This document shows, piece by piece, positions 26,633 to 36,019 of a stretch of 64,000 nt of DNA. The notes beneath the pieces are model-generated. The model made no database searches. It was not told where the DNA came from and saw only the letters and a list, made by a program, of their open reading frames with translations. The stretch spans positions 1 through 64,000 of the forward strand of contig NZ_JABBYO010000016.1 in the NCBI RefSeq assembly GCF_012958305.1, given 5' to 3'. Positions within the stretch are counted from its first letter, which is position 1. Each line of letters begins with the position of its first letter. The translations under genes were made by a program, and so were the position numbers. Origin of the DNA: Tautonia rosea. Lineage in GTDB: Bacteria; Planctomycetota; Planctomycetia; Isosphaerales; Isosphaeraceae.

Positions 26633-28587
26633 TGTTGCGGCCCTCCACCCCCTGGACCGCCACCGCCACCAGGACGTCCTCCACCACCGAAGCCGCCACC
26701 CCCGCCGAAGCCGCCACCGCCACCGGCTCCCATGCTCTGACGCATCTGATCCATTTGCTGAATCTCGGCGTCGGTAAAGCCGGCTTTTTTCATGATGGCC
26801 TTACGCTCATCGTCGGAGGCATCGCGGAGTTTCTGACGATCTTCAGGGCTAATGTTCTGGAACTTCTGGAACATCGCCGGATTGGGCCGACCGCCCCCCG
26901 CACCAGGGGCCCCACCCTCAGCCTTGGCCGCTTCACGAGCCGAGGGCTGTTCGCTGGCGGTTTTGGCCGAAGCAGCCTCCTCGTCACTCCAGTTGCCGAG
27001 TTCCTCAGAGCCCTTACGTTCGCCACCAGCGCCGAAGGCGTCACGATTCTCAGCTTCGGTCATGATTGCCCGAGGGTTCAGGGCGACGCGCTCGCCTTCT
27101 TCAAGCCCTTCGGTAATCTCGACGTACTTGGTGTTGGTCATCCCGACCTTCACCACCCGATTGTCCCATTTCCCATCACCCTGATAGACCCAGACGTGAT
27201 GAGCACCGCCGTATTCAATGATCGCCTGGACAGGAACGCTCAGGACATCCTCCAGGCGGGCGATGAGGATCGTCACCTCGGCGGTCATGCCGGGGCGAAG
27301 CCCTTCATTCGTATTGTTGATTTTGACGAGAGTCGTGTAGACCTTCACATCGGAGCTGAAGAAGCTCGTCGGGTCGGGAAGCGGCTTGACCTCCATAACA
27401 GAGCCGACCAACTCGTTATTCGGGAAGGCATCGACTCGGATCCGGGAACTCATGCCTGGCTTGACCTTATCGATCATCGACTCATGAACCTTGGTGTTCA
27501 CCTGCATGTTGTCGATGTCCGGCAGCTTGAAGATGGTCTGCCGCTCTCGGACGGTCGCGCCTTCCATGATCGAGGGCCCGTCCTGGCTGCCCCAGCGGCC
27601 TTCTTCCTGGTGATAGACAACAATCCCGTTGCCAGGAGCGTAAATCTTGCACTTCTCGATCATCCGGCGGAGACGCTCTTCCTTCTCCTTCTCCAGCTCG
27701 AAGGTCGATTGCTTGGCCAGTTCGTCGGCCCGAGCCTTTTCGACGTCACCTTCGAGTGATTTGATCTGCTTCTCGAAGGTGTATTCCTTGAGCACCTCAA
27801 GACGCTTCTCAGCCTGGTCCAGATTGAACTCGGCTCGCTGCAAGTCGTACTTGTCGCTCAGGTTCTGGGCCTGACTGATGTAACCAAGCTTCAGCATGTC
27901 TTCCGACCAGTTGAGCCGGTCCTTCGAGCGTTCCAATTCTGACTGAGCGAGCTTGATCTCGCCCATGATGGTTTTTTCTTCTTGCGGGTAAACGCCCTCA
28001 ATGTATTCACGAACATTGATCTCGGCGACCTCTCGAGTCTTGATGGCATTCTGGTAATCAGCCTGGGCTCGCTCTGTAGCGATCTGCTGATTGGCCAGGT
28101 TGTCCTTCAAGGCGGCCGAGTCGAGCTCGCAGACGAGTTGATCCTTCACGACCCGAGTTCCCTCGGGGAGGATCATGATGATGGTTGTCTGCCCCTCGAC
28201 CTCGCTCTTGGATTCGAGGTTGTTGGTACTCTCCAGATTCCCTCTTTCGCGAACGGTGACGACCAAGGGGCCTTTTTTCGACTCGTAGGTCAGGACCGTC
28301 GGTGCCGCCGGAGCAAGCCACTTCGAGAGGCCGGGCAAGGTCGACAGCGTGGAGCCGCCGACCTCATCCGTCGATGTGAGTGCGAAATAGCCTCCGGTAC
28401 CGACCACGGCCGCGGCCATGGTCAGCACCGCAAGGCGTCGGCCGAGCTTAGAACCCGAACCCCGCTTCTTCGGCGCCGGCACCCGGCTGGCCGAAGACGG
28501 CGGCTGGTTCGAGTTCTGGAGCGGGGGCAGGTCGTGCTCCGGCGCCGAGGCCGGCGGCTGAGGGGCTTGCTGAAGGGAAAAGTTCAT
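26629..28587 (-). CDS. HlyD-family periplasmic adaptor of the efflux operon
   Basis: A 652-residue membrane fusion protein linking the inner-membrane ABC pump to the outer-membrane TolC-like channel. Residues 48-66 are the anchor helix. Lipoyl halves flank a long coiled-coil (about 145-330), then a beta-barrel (LRPGMTAEVTILI) and membrane-proximal domain (YVEITEGLEEGERVALNPRA). The C-terminus carries an unusual tail with a GreA-unrelated helical segment (SPEDRQKLRDASDDERKAI) and a glycine-rich end. GGGAGG nine bases upstream supports the ATG at 28587, although this lies 140 bases inside the preceding gene. Confidence 0.85.
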   Translation of the reverse strand: MNFSLQQAPQPPASAPEHDLPPLQNSNQPPSSASRVPAPKKRGSGSKLGRRLAVLTMAAAVVGTGGYFALTSTDEVGGSTLSTLPGLSKWLAPAAPTVLTYESKKGPLVVTVRERGNLESTNNLESKSEVEGQTTIIMILPEGTRVVKDQLVCELDSAALKDNLANQQIATERAQADYQNAIKTREVAEINVREYIEGVYPQEEKTIMGEIKLAQSELERSKDRLNWSEDMLKLGYISQAQNLSDKYDLQRAEFNLDQAEKRLEVLKEYTFEKQIKSLEGDVEKARADELAKQSTFELEKEKEERLRRMIEKCKIYAPGNGIVVYHQEEGRWGSQDGPSIMEGATVRERQTIFKLPDIDNMQVNTKVHESMIDKVKPGMSSRIRVDAFPNNELVGSVMEVKPLPDPTSFFSSDVKVYTTLVKINNTNEGLRPGMTAEVTILIARLEDVLSVPVQAIIEYGGAHHVWVYQGDGKWDNRVVKVGMTNTKYVEITEGLEEGERVALNPRAIMTEAENRDAFGAGGERKGSEELGNWSDEEAASAKTASEQPSAREAAKAEGGAPGAGGGRPNPAMFQKFQNISPEDRQKLRDASDDERKAIMKKAGFTDAEIQQMDQMRQSMGAGGGGGFGGGGGFGGGGRPGGGGGPGGGGPQQ

Positions 28588-31312
28588 AGAATGCCTCCCA
28601 CTCCTCGTAGGGCATGATGCCGAGATCGCGATAAAGATTCAGGCGAGTCGTCTGGAACTGGACCCAGCGTTGAATCAAGCCGTTCTGGGCCGAGTTCACG
28701 CTGTTCAGTCCTCGAAGCAAGGTCAGCACGAGTTGGCTACCTGCAGAAGAACCACCTCCGCTACGAGGCGGCTCAAGGAAGCGCTGGAACGACTGGTCCA
28801 GCGTAACAAGAGCGACAACGTATTGCGTCTTGCTAATTTCGTATTGCTGATATTGTAGCTGGAGATTGCGGATGGTCTGACGGAGCGAGTTCTTCAAAGA
28901 GTCCTCAATCTGCATCAGACCACGACGAGCTCGCTGGTAGGCAATTTGTGCGGAGAGGAACTGATTCCGTTCGGCGACTCGAATCAAGGGCAGCTCGGCC
29001 TGCAAGGTGAGGGAGAACTGCTTGCTCTGCTGATCGAATCCAAACGGATTGTTCGTTGTTGGCGGGGTAATGAACTGGTTGGACAGTGTCGTGTTGAAGA
29101 CACCGAGCAACTGGTTGGCCGTCACGGCCAACTGTCGCCATGCATCATAAAGCTGTGCCCGGGCATTCATCAAGTCGAGTCGGTTTTCCAGGGCAACACG
29201 TTGTGCCGATTGAAGCAGATCTTCCAGCCGCTCGTTGGCGAGAACGAAGATTTCCCGTTCCTGAGCAATCAAGCGGTTGATCTCCTCGCGATCTTTCACG
29301 TCGAGCGCGGGGTTGAGCAAGGCAATTTCGCGCTCGGTCGCTTCGAGATCACGACGCAATTCGTCTTGTTGCTCCGGACCGAGGAGCCCCTGACGCATGG
29401 CGTCGAGCAAGAGCGTTCGCTTCTGTTCTGCGGTGGCTCGGGCGAGTTGACGATCGGCAACCCGTTGCTGAATGGGTCGACGCTGGCGAGCAATTTCGGC
29501 TGCCTGTCGATACAAAGCGATGACAGGACGACCGTCGATGACCACGTCTTCCAGTGGCGGCAGCTTTTCGACAAGTTCTTCGAGCAAGGGACGAGGTTTC
29601 GTCTCCAGGCCATCAATCTCATCGAAGACCTGCCGAAAGCCCTGGAGGAGGTTTGTATCAGGCAGAATCGGGAGGTCTGGAGGCAGGCCAAGCTGCTGCT
29701 TGAAGTTGTCGAGCTGGTTCCGATAGGTCACGCTCGACTGCAGCAGACTCAGCCGCTGGCTCTGCAAGTCGATCTCGACATTCACAAGGTCAAGCGGGGC
29801 AACAGTCGAAGCGGCACCTCGGGAAAGTTCCTGGAAAACCTCAAGCACCCGCTCGTATGCCGCAACGTTCTTCGTATTGTTCTCGACTGCCTGGAGCACC
29901 CCCAGCACGGTCAGGTAGCCTGTCAGCGGGTCACCACCGCCACCGCCTGAGAGTCCGCCACCGGCCAGTACGCTGACAAAGAACTCCTGACGGAATCGGC
30001 CGAAGTCTCGAATTGCGTAGAGCAGGTTTCGCTCGGCCTGCGTCAAGGGTTCCAGCGCGAAGGCCCGACCACCACCCCGCAGGAACCGGATAACGATGTT
30101 CAACGGGAGGAACGATTGCGAGGTCGTCGAAACTGCATTCGGACCTCCGAAATTGATCACCGTCTGGTTGGCGAAGTTCCCTGTCACCGAGGTGCCGAAC
30201 GAAAGCAGTTTGCCGAAGCCCGCCAACGTGCCGACATTTAACAGCGAGGCCGGGGTGCCGGTTTCCTGCGTCCGGTAGAGGTACGAGTTTCCAGGGTTCG
30301 GGCCAGTGAATCCGCCGAAGGTCGGACCGCCTGGAGAGGCTCCGGCGGCAAACTGCGGCATGAACTGGAACCGCTGAAGCGTCACGGCGAGACCCTGAAG
30401 GTAAAGATTCTCCAACTGAAATTGATAGGCACGACTGTTCTGAAGGGCCAGGGTCAAAATTTTACGACCATCGACAATGTACGGTTCCACGTCCTCGCCG
30501 TAGCCGTACGCCGCCGCTTCGTCAAAGACGATTGCCTCTGGCTTGAGGATGTCGATCAGGTCGCGTCCCGTATCGGGAGGCACATCGACAATCCCCGAAA
30601 CTTCCTCCGGGGTGAGGCCCGGACCGAACGGATCCCGGGGATCGATGTCGCTCCCTGGACGCAGCGGATCAGGAATCTGCAAGGCAACAGCCTGCACGGC
30701 GTCATCCTGCCTTGGCTGAAGGGAAAGGTCGTCCGGTAAAGGGGTTGCGTCGATGGACGGGCGGCGTGGGTCAGGAGGAGCGAATTCTTCTAGCTCTCCA
30801 TCAGGAATAGGCGACATCCTGGGGTCGCTCGGCCCTTCATTCGGGTCGAGAGGGAAGGGGGAAGGAGATTCGGGCGGCGGAGGGGCTTCCTCGCGGACCG
30901 TAGGCCCGGTGTCGATGGTGACATCGACGAGGCGTCTTGGGCCTTCCTCGCGGCGCCACTGCTCCAACAGGTCGAGGTACCCGGTCCCCTCGGCCGGGGA
31001 AATCAGGCGGTGTCGGGGCATCTGTGGCTGTGGCGAAAGTTCTTGTGCTGCATAGTCATCGGGCGGGGCAGGGGGGCGATCAGGATCGTACGGATCGGCG
31101 AATCGAGACATGGCCGGTGGGGTAATGGTGAACAGATCAACCCGAAATCTCGGGTCTCGGCTCTTTTCGAAAATCGCCTCGGTCACATCCTGGTCCGCCC
31201 AGTTGCGGAAGAATTCCCGAGTGCAACCCGTCGAGGCCGCCAACGCCGCGATGACCATCGCGAGCCGAGCGCTCCAGCCTCCGGTCGTCCTCCGCGTCTT
31301 GGACGTGTTCAC
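28448..31312 (-). CDS. TolC-like outer-membrane efflux lipoprotein
   Basis: A 954-residue protein, about twice usual TolC length. It starts with a lipoprotein signal ending in Cys30 (AASTGC). Residues 35-275 form a proline- and acid-rich extension that precedes the channel domain, with several DP-rich stretches (DPRDPFGPG). From residue 290 the long alpha-helical repeats of the outer-membrane efflux family appear (TLALQNSRAYQFQLENLYL; LIRVAERNQFLSAQIAYQRARRG split over 780-800). A GTG start at 31312 follows GGAGG. First gene of the efflux operon; its last 46 codons overlap the adaptor gene in another frame. Confidence 0.8.
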   Translation of the reverse strand: MNTSKTRRTTGGWSARLAMVIAALAASTGCTREFFRNWADQDVTEAIFEKSRDPRFRVDLFTITPPAMSRFADPYDPDRPPAPPDDYAAQELSPQPQMPRHRLISPAEGTGYLDLLEQWRREEGPRRLVDVTIDTGPTVREEAPPPPESPSPFPLDPNEGPSDPRMSPIPDGELEEFAPPDPRRPSIDATPLPDDLSLQPRQDDAVQAVALQIPDPLRPGSDIDPRDPFGPGLTPEEVSGIVDVPPDTGRDLIDILKPEAIVFDEAAAYGYGEDVEPYIVDGRKILTLALQNSRAYQFQLENLYLQGLAVTLQRFQFMPQFAAGASPGGPTFGGFTGPNPGNSYLYRTQETGTPASLLNVGTLAGFGKLLSFGTSVTGNFANQTVINFGGPNAVSTTSQSFLPLNIVIRFLRGGGRAFALEPLTQAERNLLYAIRDFGRFRQEFFVSVLAGGGLSGGGGGDPLTGYLTVLGVLQAVENNTKNVAAYERVLEVFQELSRGAASTVAPLDLVNVEIDLQSQRLSLLQSSVTYRNQLDNFKQQLGLPPDLPILPDTNLLQGFRQVFDEIDGLETKPRPLLEELVEKLPPLEDVVIDGRPVIALYRQAAEIARQRRPIQQRVADRQLARATAEQKRTLLLDAMRQGLLGPEQQDELRRDLEATEREIALLNPALDVKDREEINRLIAQEREIFVLANERLEDLLQSAQRVALENRLDLMNARAQLYDAWRQLAVTANQLLGVFNTTLSNQFITPPTTNNPFGFDQQSKQFSLTLQAELPLIRVAERNQFLSAQIAYQRARRGLMQIEDSLKNSLRQTIRNLQLQYQQYEISKTQYVVALVTLDQSFQRFLEPPRSGGGSSAGSQLVLTLLRGLNSVNSAQNGLIQRWVQFQTTRLNLYRDLGIMPYEEWEAFYELFPSASPSAAGLGAGARPAPAPELEPAAVFGQPGAGAEEAGFGF

Positions 31313-31764
31313 GATCCTGATCCTCCGCGCTCTGAAAGCCCTGGCAAGCCTCGCGGTCCAACCCTTCGCCGGACCTGGAAGCCTCCTCGACTCGAAATCC
31401 GAGAGGGGTCCCGATGGACCAACCCTCCGACTCCTTGGTCGTATCTCGATTTTGGGTATCGGTTGCTCCGGTTGTTCGGGATGAGCCGATTACGACAGCC
31501 GAAGTCTGCTCGGCCCTCATCGGGCCGTTCAGCAGCCAGCGGGCCGGGGCCGAAAAACCATTCCAGAATCAAAGGACCGCGCGGGGCCATTGCGCCGGCT
31601 TGGCGGGATTGAATCGTTGCCTGCTCTCGGGGAGTTTTCCCTCGGAGACGAACGAATCAGTAGGTCCGCGGCGCGTGTTGGTCCCGGTCGGTGCCTTGCT
31701 TGCCGCCGCCTGGGGCCGTGGCATGGACGCGATCGGTCTTGGAGGTTGAGGAAGGAGTCTCCAG
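31313..31764. other. 452-base divergent intergenic region
   Basis: Contains promoters for the efflux operon (minus strand) and the FG-GAP protein gene (plus strand). I do not see a convincing consensus promoter or structured RNA. Several short frames run through it on both strands but none has a ribosome binding site plus protein-like sequence. Confidence 0.45.
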
Positions 31765-34182
31765 ATGCCTTTCGGCTTGCCCAGTAGCCGCCCACCGGCA
31801 TGGCGCCGACGTCGGCACCGCGCTCAGATCGGCGGCCCGTTGTCTCTCGAACGACGTGACCTGCTCACCGTGATCAGCTTGATCAACGGTGTTCAGGCCG
31901 GACCAGATGCCCTGAGCATCGATGGTTTCCCTACTGCGCCGCCCCCTCCCCGTGTCGTTCCACCGACGGCGCTCGGCATTCAATTCACCTCGACGACCAA
32001 CCAGACCCGTGCCGGGTACAGTGTGGCGGTCGCCGGTGACGTCAATGGAGACGGGTTTGACGATTTCCTCGTCACCCGTCAGTTGACCAGCCTCTTGAGC
32101 GATCCCGAAACGGAACGAATCAGCGGCATCGTCTCACTCGTCTTGGGGTCCCGAGCCGCTGACCCCACGGTCTCGCCAACGAACTTTCTGTCACTCATCA
32201 ATGCCCGAGGCAATGACGGCGTCAATCCGCCCATCTTGCCGGTCAACGAACGCGTCGCGGATCTGGCTCAACTTGGCAACCCCATCCAGAGCTCTCCCGC
32301 AACCGGGGGACCGACCTTCCCCTTCGATGGTCTGACCTTTACCACGAGTCTGACCTCGAACGACGACTTCGGCTTCGCCGTTTCGGGACTGGGAGACGTC
32401 AATGGCGATGGTCTGGCTGACTTCGCCATCTCAGCCCCCGGTGCCAATGCCGACTCGGGTCGGGTCTACGTGGTTTATGGCTCTCGTCAGTTCGATCAGA
32501 TCCCCGACGGCCTGGATACGGTCGACTTCGATCGACCAGCCGATATCAATGCGGCCGTTCGTTTCACTGTCATCGAGAACAACCAGTTCCCCGGCGCCCG
32601 CTTTGGTGCCTCGGTAGCTGGTGTTGGCGATGTGATCAACAACACCTTCGCTGATTTCGCCGTGGGTGCCCCTCGGGCTGACGTCGGAGTCGGATTGGTC
32701 GATAACGGTGCGGTTTATCTGTTCAATGGTCAAACCTTCCGGACCGCGAATCCTCCGGCCGTGGTCAACCTGGCCGGGTTTGGCTCGGTCGGGAATAATC
32801 GAGGGATCCTCTTCGCAGGTGCCGCAACCGGTAGCCGGGCTGGTTTCTCGGTGGGTCGGGGTGGCAACTTCGACGGCAACCCGGGTGGCGAGTTGCTGAT
32901 TGGAGCCCCGTCTTCGCCTGGATCACTTGATCTCAATGAAGGTCGAGCCTATGTGATCTACGGTGCCTCGAACCTGTTGAGTCAGTTCATTACAAACGGG
33001 GTGGCGCCGACCGTCTCGCTTGGTGCCTTGAATCTGACCGTCAATAGCACGACGGTCGAAGGTGTCTCCTTCGCCGGCGAGGCCCCTGGCGATCTGACCG
33101 GCTTCTCCGTCGCGGGCGTGGGCAATTATGACGGCACCGCTCCCGATGATATCCTGATCGGCTCTCCTGGGTTCGGTCCGGATACGGGACGAGCGAGTCT
33201 GGTGATGGGAGGACCTCGCCCAGCTCTGGCGAACCGCAACCTCCCGCTCACCGGTCTGAATCCGGCAGTCTTTGTTTCGAGCAACTTTGTCGGCATCAAT
33301 CCTGGCGATGGGACCGGATTCTCGGTGGCCGGCGTCCGCTCGCTCAATGACGACAACCTTTCCGAAATCCTGATTGGCGCTCCTGGATTTGGGAATGATG
33401 CCGGTGCAGCGTATCTCGTTGCCGGCACCTCTCAGGCCTTGCCTGCGAACGTTAGTCTAGTGAGTGTTGCCGCAGGGGCAGCGGGATTGCCTCCCGGCAT
33501 TCAGTTGACCCTGCCTCGGGGTGAGGGGCGTCTGGGGTGGTCCGTTTCCGGGGTGTCTCCCTTCAGCACGAGGAACGCAACGGTCGACTCTGACCGACGG
33601 GGCGACTTCTTGATTGGAGCTCCGCTTGATGCTCCGCCGTTCCCCGGATTCGGGAGCGCGTTCCTGCTCCAAGGGGCTTTTGTTCCACTCGCCACCCCAG
33701 CGCCCGGTCCTGGCCCTGGCCCTGGACCTGGACCCGGACCCGGACCGATCCCCGGTCCGATTCTTCCGACCGTCCGGTTCGAGTTCCCGGGGGTCAATGC
33801 CGCTGCTCCGCAATACGGCGAAGCCTTGGTGCCGACTCCCGAGACCCTCTCGGCGGGACTCTCCTTCTATCGCCCGCTGCCATTCGGACCGGCGACCTTC
33901 CGTCAGTTCTACGCTCGGCCGGGCTTCGCTCAGCGGTTCACGAACTACTTCCACCCGGAATCGGCCGTCAATCGCCCGGTCTCCTCGCCGTACAGTAACC
34001 GGCCCGATGGGATCTTCACGCTCCCCAGAAACGTCTTCACTCGGGGACGATTCAAGGTCGGTGAGATCCCCGGACCGATCAACCACGGCGTGCGAACGAT
34101 CCCGCTTCAGCAATTCCGATCCGCAACCCCGGGACTCATTCCAAACCGGGCGATCCACCTGAACCGAGGCGGGCTCCGCTAA
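31765..34182 (+). CDS. Secreted FG-GAP repeat protein with LERRDLL tag
   Basis: An 805-residue surface protein. Near the N-terminus (residues 28-36) is LERRDLLTV, a tag typical of planctomycete secreted giant proteins, in place of a classical signal peptide. Seven or so FG-GAP/integrin-alpha-like repeats follow, each with a calcium-binding DxNxDGxxD loop (GDVNGDGFDDFLV near 92; LGDVNGDGLADFAIS near 212; later NYDGTAPDDILIGSPG and LNDDNLSEILIGAPG). A Pro-Gly repeat (residues 648-664) links to a 140-residue C-terminal region of unknown fold. GGAAGGAG precedes the ATG. Likely an extracellular adhesion or binding protein. Confidence 0.75.
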   Translation: MPFGLPSSRPPAWRRRRHRAQIGGPLSLERRDLLTVISLINGVQAGPDALSIDGFPTAPPPPRVVPPTALGIQFTSTTNQTRAGYSVAVAGDVNGDGFDDFLVTRQLTSLLSDPETERISGIVSLVLGSRAADPTVSPTNFLSLINARGNDGVNPPILPVNERVADLAQLGNPIQSSPATGGPTFPFDGLTFTTSLTSNDDFGFAVSGLGDVNGDGLADFAISAPGANADSGRVYVVYGSRQFDQIPDGLDTVDFDRPADINAAVRFTVIENNQFPGARFGASVAGVGDVINNTFADFAVGAPRADVGVGLVDNGAVYLFNGQTFRTANPPAVVNLAGFGSVGNNRGILFAGAATGSRAGFSVGRGGNFDGNPGGELLIGAPSSPGSLDLNEGRAYVIYGASNLLSQFITNGVAPTVSLGALNLTVNSTTVEGVSFAGEAPGDLTGFSVAGVGNYDGTAPDDILIGSPGFGPDTGRASLVMGGPRPALANRNLPLTGLNPAVFVSSNFVGINPGDGTGFSVAGVRSLNDDNLSEILIGAPGFGNDAGAAYLVAGTSQALPANVSLVSVAAGAAGLPPGIQLTLPRGEGRLGWSVSGVSPFSTRNATVDSDRRGDFLIGAPLDAPPFPGFGSAFLLQGAFVPLATPAPGPGPGPGPGPGPGPIPGPILPTVRFEFPGVNAAAPQYGEALVPTPETLSAGLSFYRPLPFGPATFRQFYARPGFAQRFTNYFHPESAVNRPVSSPYSNRPDGIFTLPRNVFTRGRFKVGEIPGPINHGVRTIPLQQFRSATPGLIPNRAIHLNRGGLR
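33706..33750 (+). repeat. Tandem CCTGGN/CCCGGN repeat encoding Gly-Pro
   Basis: About seven six-base units (CCTGGC/CCTGGA/CCCGGA) in tandem inside the FG-GAP gene, giving a Gly-Pro linker. Likely prone to slippage. Confidence 0.7.
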
Positions 34183-34214
34183 GTCGCAATTCGAAGGTCG
34201 TTCGCATTCGCGAC

Positions 34215-34255
34215 ACGGCCGTCCCATGCTCCAGCCTGGAGCATGGGACGGCCGT
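34215..34255. terminator. Perfect bidirectional hairpin terminator
   Basis: A perfect 19-base-pair inverted repeat (34215-34233 with 34237-34255) with a three-base loop, between convergent genes. No T tract on either side, but stem strength and position argue for a bidirectional transcription stop. Confidence 0.65.
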
Positions 34256-34304
34256 CAGTCATTTGAGGTCGCAGGGCAAGTTACGTCCCGAACGACAGGT
34301 TCGC

Positions 34305-35984
34305 TCAGATCTTCCCCGCGAGCCGTTCGGCAAGCCGCTCCAGGGCTGGGCTTCTATCCATTGCATCGAGATGCACATTGATCAGCGTGTAACTCTCCGT
34401 ATTTTCCCACGCCTGTGTCAGGGCGACGTCGAGTTCGTCCTCAGTTCGAGCCTCCAGGCCAAGTCCCGCCCCGAGCAATTCGGGAACTCGATGGTACGAC
34501 CAATTCAAGATGTCGTTGAACGGTCCATCGAGGATAAACCGTTCAGTCGTGTAACCCTTGTTGTTGAGCACCACGACGATGGGCGCCAGACGATTGCGGA
34601 CCACCGTTGAAAGCTCCATCCCGGTCATCTGGAACGCCCCGTCTCCCACGATGACCAGTGGACGCAAGGCCCGGTTGGCTAGCCCAGCTCCGACCGAGGC
34701 CGGGACCGCGAATCCCATCGACGTGTAATACGCCGGACTGAGAAACTCCGTGCTCCGACTGATGCGGAGCTCTGCCGAGCCGAACAGTGAATCGCCAATG
34801 TCGGCGATCACCATCACATTCTCATCCATCAGATGATTGAGTCGGGTAAAAAGTCGAGCCGAGGTCATCGGTACTCCCGGCTGCGCCGACCAGGGCGCAA
34901 TCGGCAATGGCCGAGACGGGGGAGCAGGCACATTCAGGGAGAGTCCCCGTGCTCGCAATCCCCTCAGAAAGTCATCGAGCCGAACATCCCGGTAATGATG
35001 ATGGCGAATTCGCAGATCCTCACTCGTTGCATCGATGCATCGAGACGGGTCCAGCTTGGCCGTGAAGATCCCTAGATTGATGTCCGTGAGGAAGCATCCG
35101 AGCATCAGTAGGCAGTCTGACGCCTCCACATATTCCGTGACGGCCGCTCTGCCCATCGCCCCTTCGTAGATTCCGGCAAAGAGCGGATGCTCTTCGCTGA
35201 TGACACTCTTCCCGAGCAAGGTGGTCGCGATCGGCAATCCCGTTTCCTCAGCCAGTGCAATCAACTCGCGTTGGAGTCCAAATCGGTGAATCTCGACGTC
35301 GGCGAGGATCATCGGCCGCTTGGCCCGTCCGAGCATCGCCTCGGTTTCGTCGAGCGCCTCGCGAAGGGCATCGGGATCGCTCGGAGGCAATGGCCCCGGA
35401 ATAGTATGCGGATAGACCTGCTCGACGTGCAGCATGTCGCGCGGCACTTCGAGATAGACCGGCCGCTTGTACCGCAAGGCCGCCGCGAGTACCCGGTCAA
35501 TTTCCGAAAAGGCCGTCAACGGATCATCGAGCACTGTTGCAGCAGCCGTAAATTGCTTGAACACCTGATACTGCGTATCAAACTCCTTGACCTTATGGTG
35601 CAACAGCGGATTCCGCTCCCGCTCCGAGAGACCTGGCGATCCCGTCAACACGACCACCGGCGACTTCTCGGCATAGGCCCCGGCAATGCTGTTGCACGCG
35701 CTCAGGCCTCCAACGCAATAGGTCACGGCCATGCAGCCAAGGCCTCGGACCCGAGCATAGGCATCGGCCGCGAATCCAGCGGCGTCCTCCCGCGTCATGC
35801 CGACGACCTCGATCGGACTATCGTCGAGCATCTTGTACAGGTTGAGGATGTAATCCCCTGGAATGCCGAACAGATGTTCGACTCCATGCGACTGCAACCG
35901 ATCGATTAGGTAGCGGCCGACCGTCGTCGGCTGACTCGACGCGTGCAATCCGTCTCGAGACGGTGCGGCGATGTTGCTAGCCAT
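34305..35984 (-). CDS. Thiamine-pyrophosphate-dependent 2-oxo-acid decarboxylase
   Basis: A 559-residue enzyme of the pyruvate/indolepyruvate decarboxylase group. Near the start, FGIPGDYILNLYKMLDD and a glutamate in MTREDAAGFAADAYAR (the TPP-activating Glu) are visible; the C-terminal TPP/Mg motif is GDGAFQMTGMELSTVVRNRLAP...NNKGY (GDG followed by NN). HH in NPLLHHKV matches the histidine pair of decarboxylases rather than acetolactate synthase. It probably decarboxylates an aromatic or branched 2-oxo acid to an aldehyde. The ATG at 35984 follows GAGGGA. It is 35 bases after a GGCT-like gene. Confidence 0.8.
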   Translation of the reverse strand: MASNIAAPSRDGLHASSQPTTVGRYLIDRLQSHGVEHLFGIPGDYILNLYKMLDDSPIEVVGMTREDAAGFAADAYARVRGLGCMAVTYCVGGLSACNSIAGAYAEKSPVVVLTGSPGLSERERNPLLHHKVKEFDTQYQVFKQFTAAATVLDDPLTAFSEIDRVLAAALRYKRPVYLEVPRDMLHVEQVYPHTIPGPLPPSDPDALREALDETEAMLGRAKRPMILADVEIHRFGLQRELIALAEETGLPIATTLLGKSVISEEHPLFAGIYEGAMGRAAVTEYVEASDCLLMLGCFLTDINLGIFTAKLDPSRCIDATSEDLRIRHHHYRDVRLDDFLRGLRARGLSLNVPAPPSRPLPIAPWSAQPGVPMTSARLFTRLNHLMDENVMVIADIGDSLFGSAELRISRSTEFLSPAYYTSMGFAVPASVGAGLANRALRPLVIVGDGAFQMTGMELSTVVRNRLAPIVVVLNNKGYTTERFILDGPFNDILNWSYHRVPELLGAGLGLEARTEDELDVALTQAWENTESYTLINVHLDAMDRSPALERLAERLAGKI

Positions 35985-36019
35985 GGTCGTTCCCTCGATT
36001 CGTCGTTGGTTGAGCGTGT

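Noticed and set aside
28946-29950. Plus-strand frame opposite the tolC-like gene
   Set aside because: Antisense shadow of a helical repeat gene, with no signal or motif.
33706-33750. Tandem six-base repeat considered as CRISPR
   Set aside because: Units are contiguous coding repeats without spacers and encode Gly-Pro in frame.
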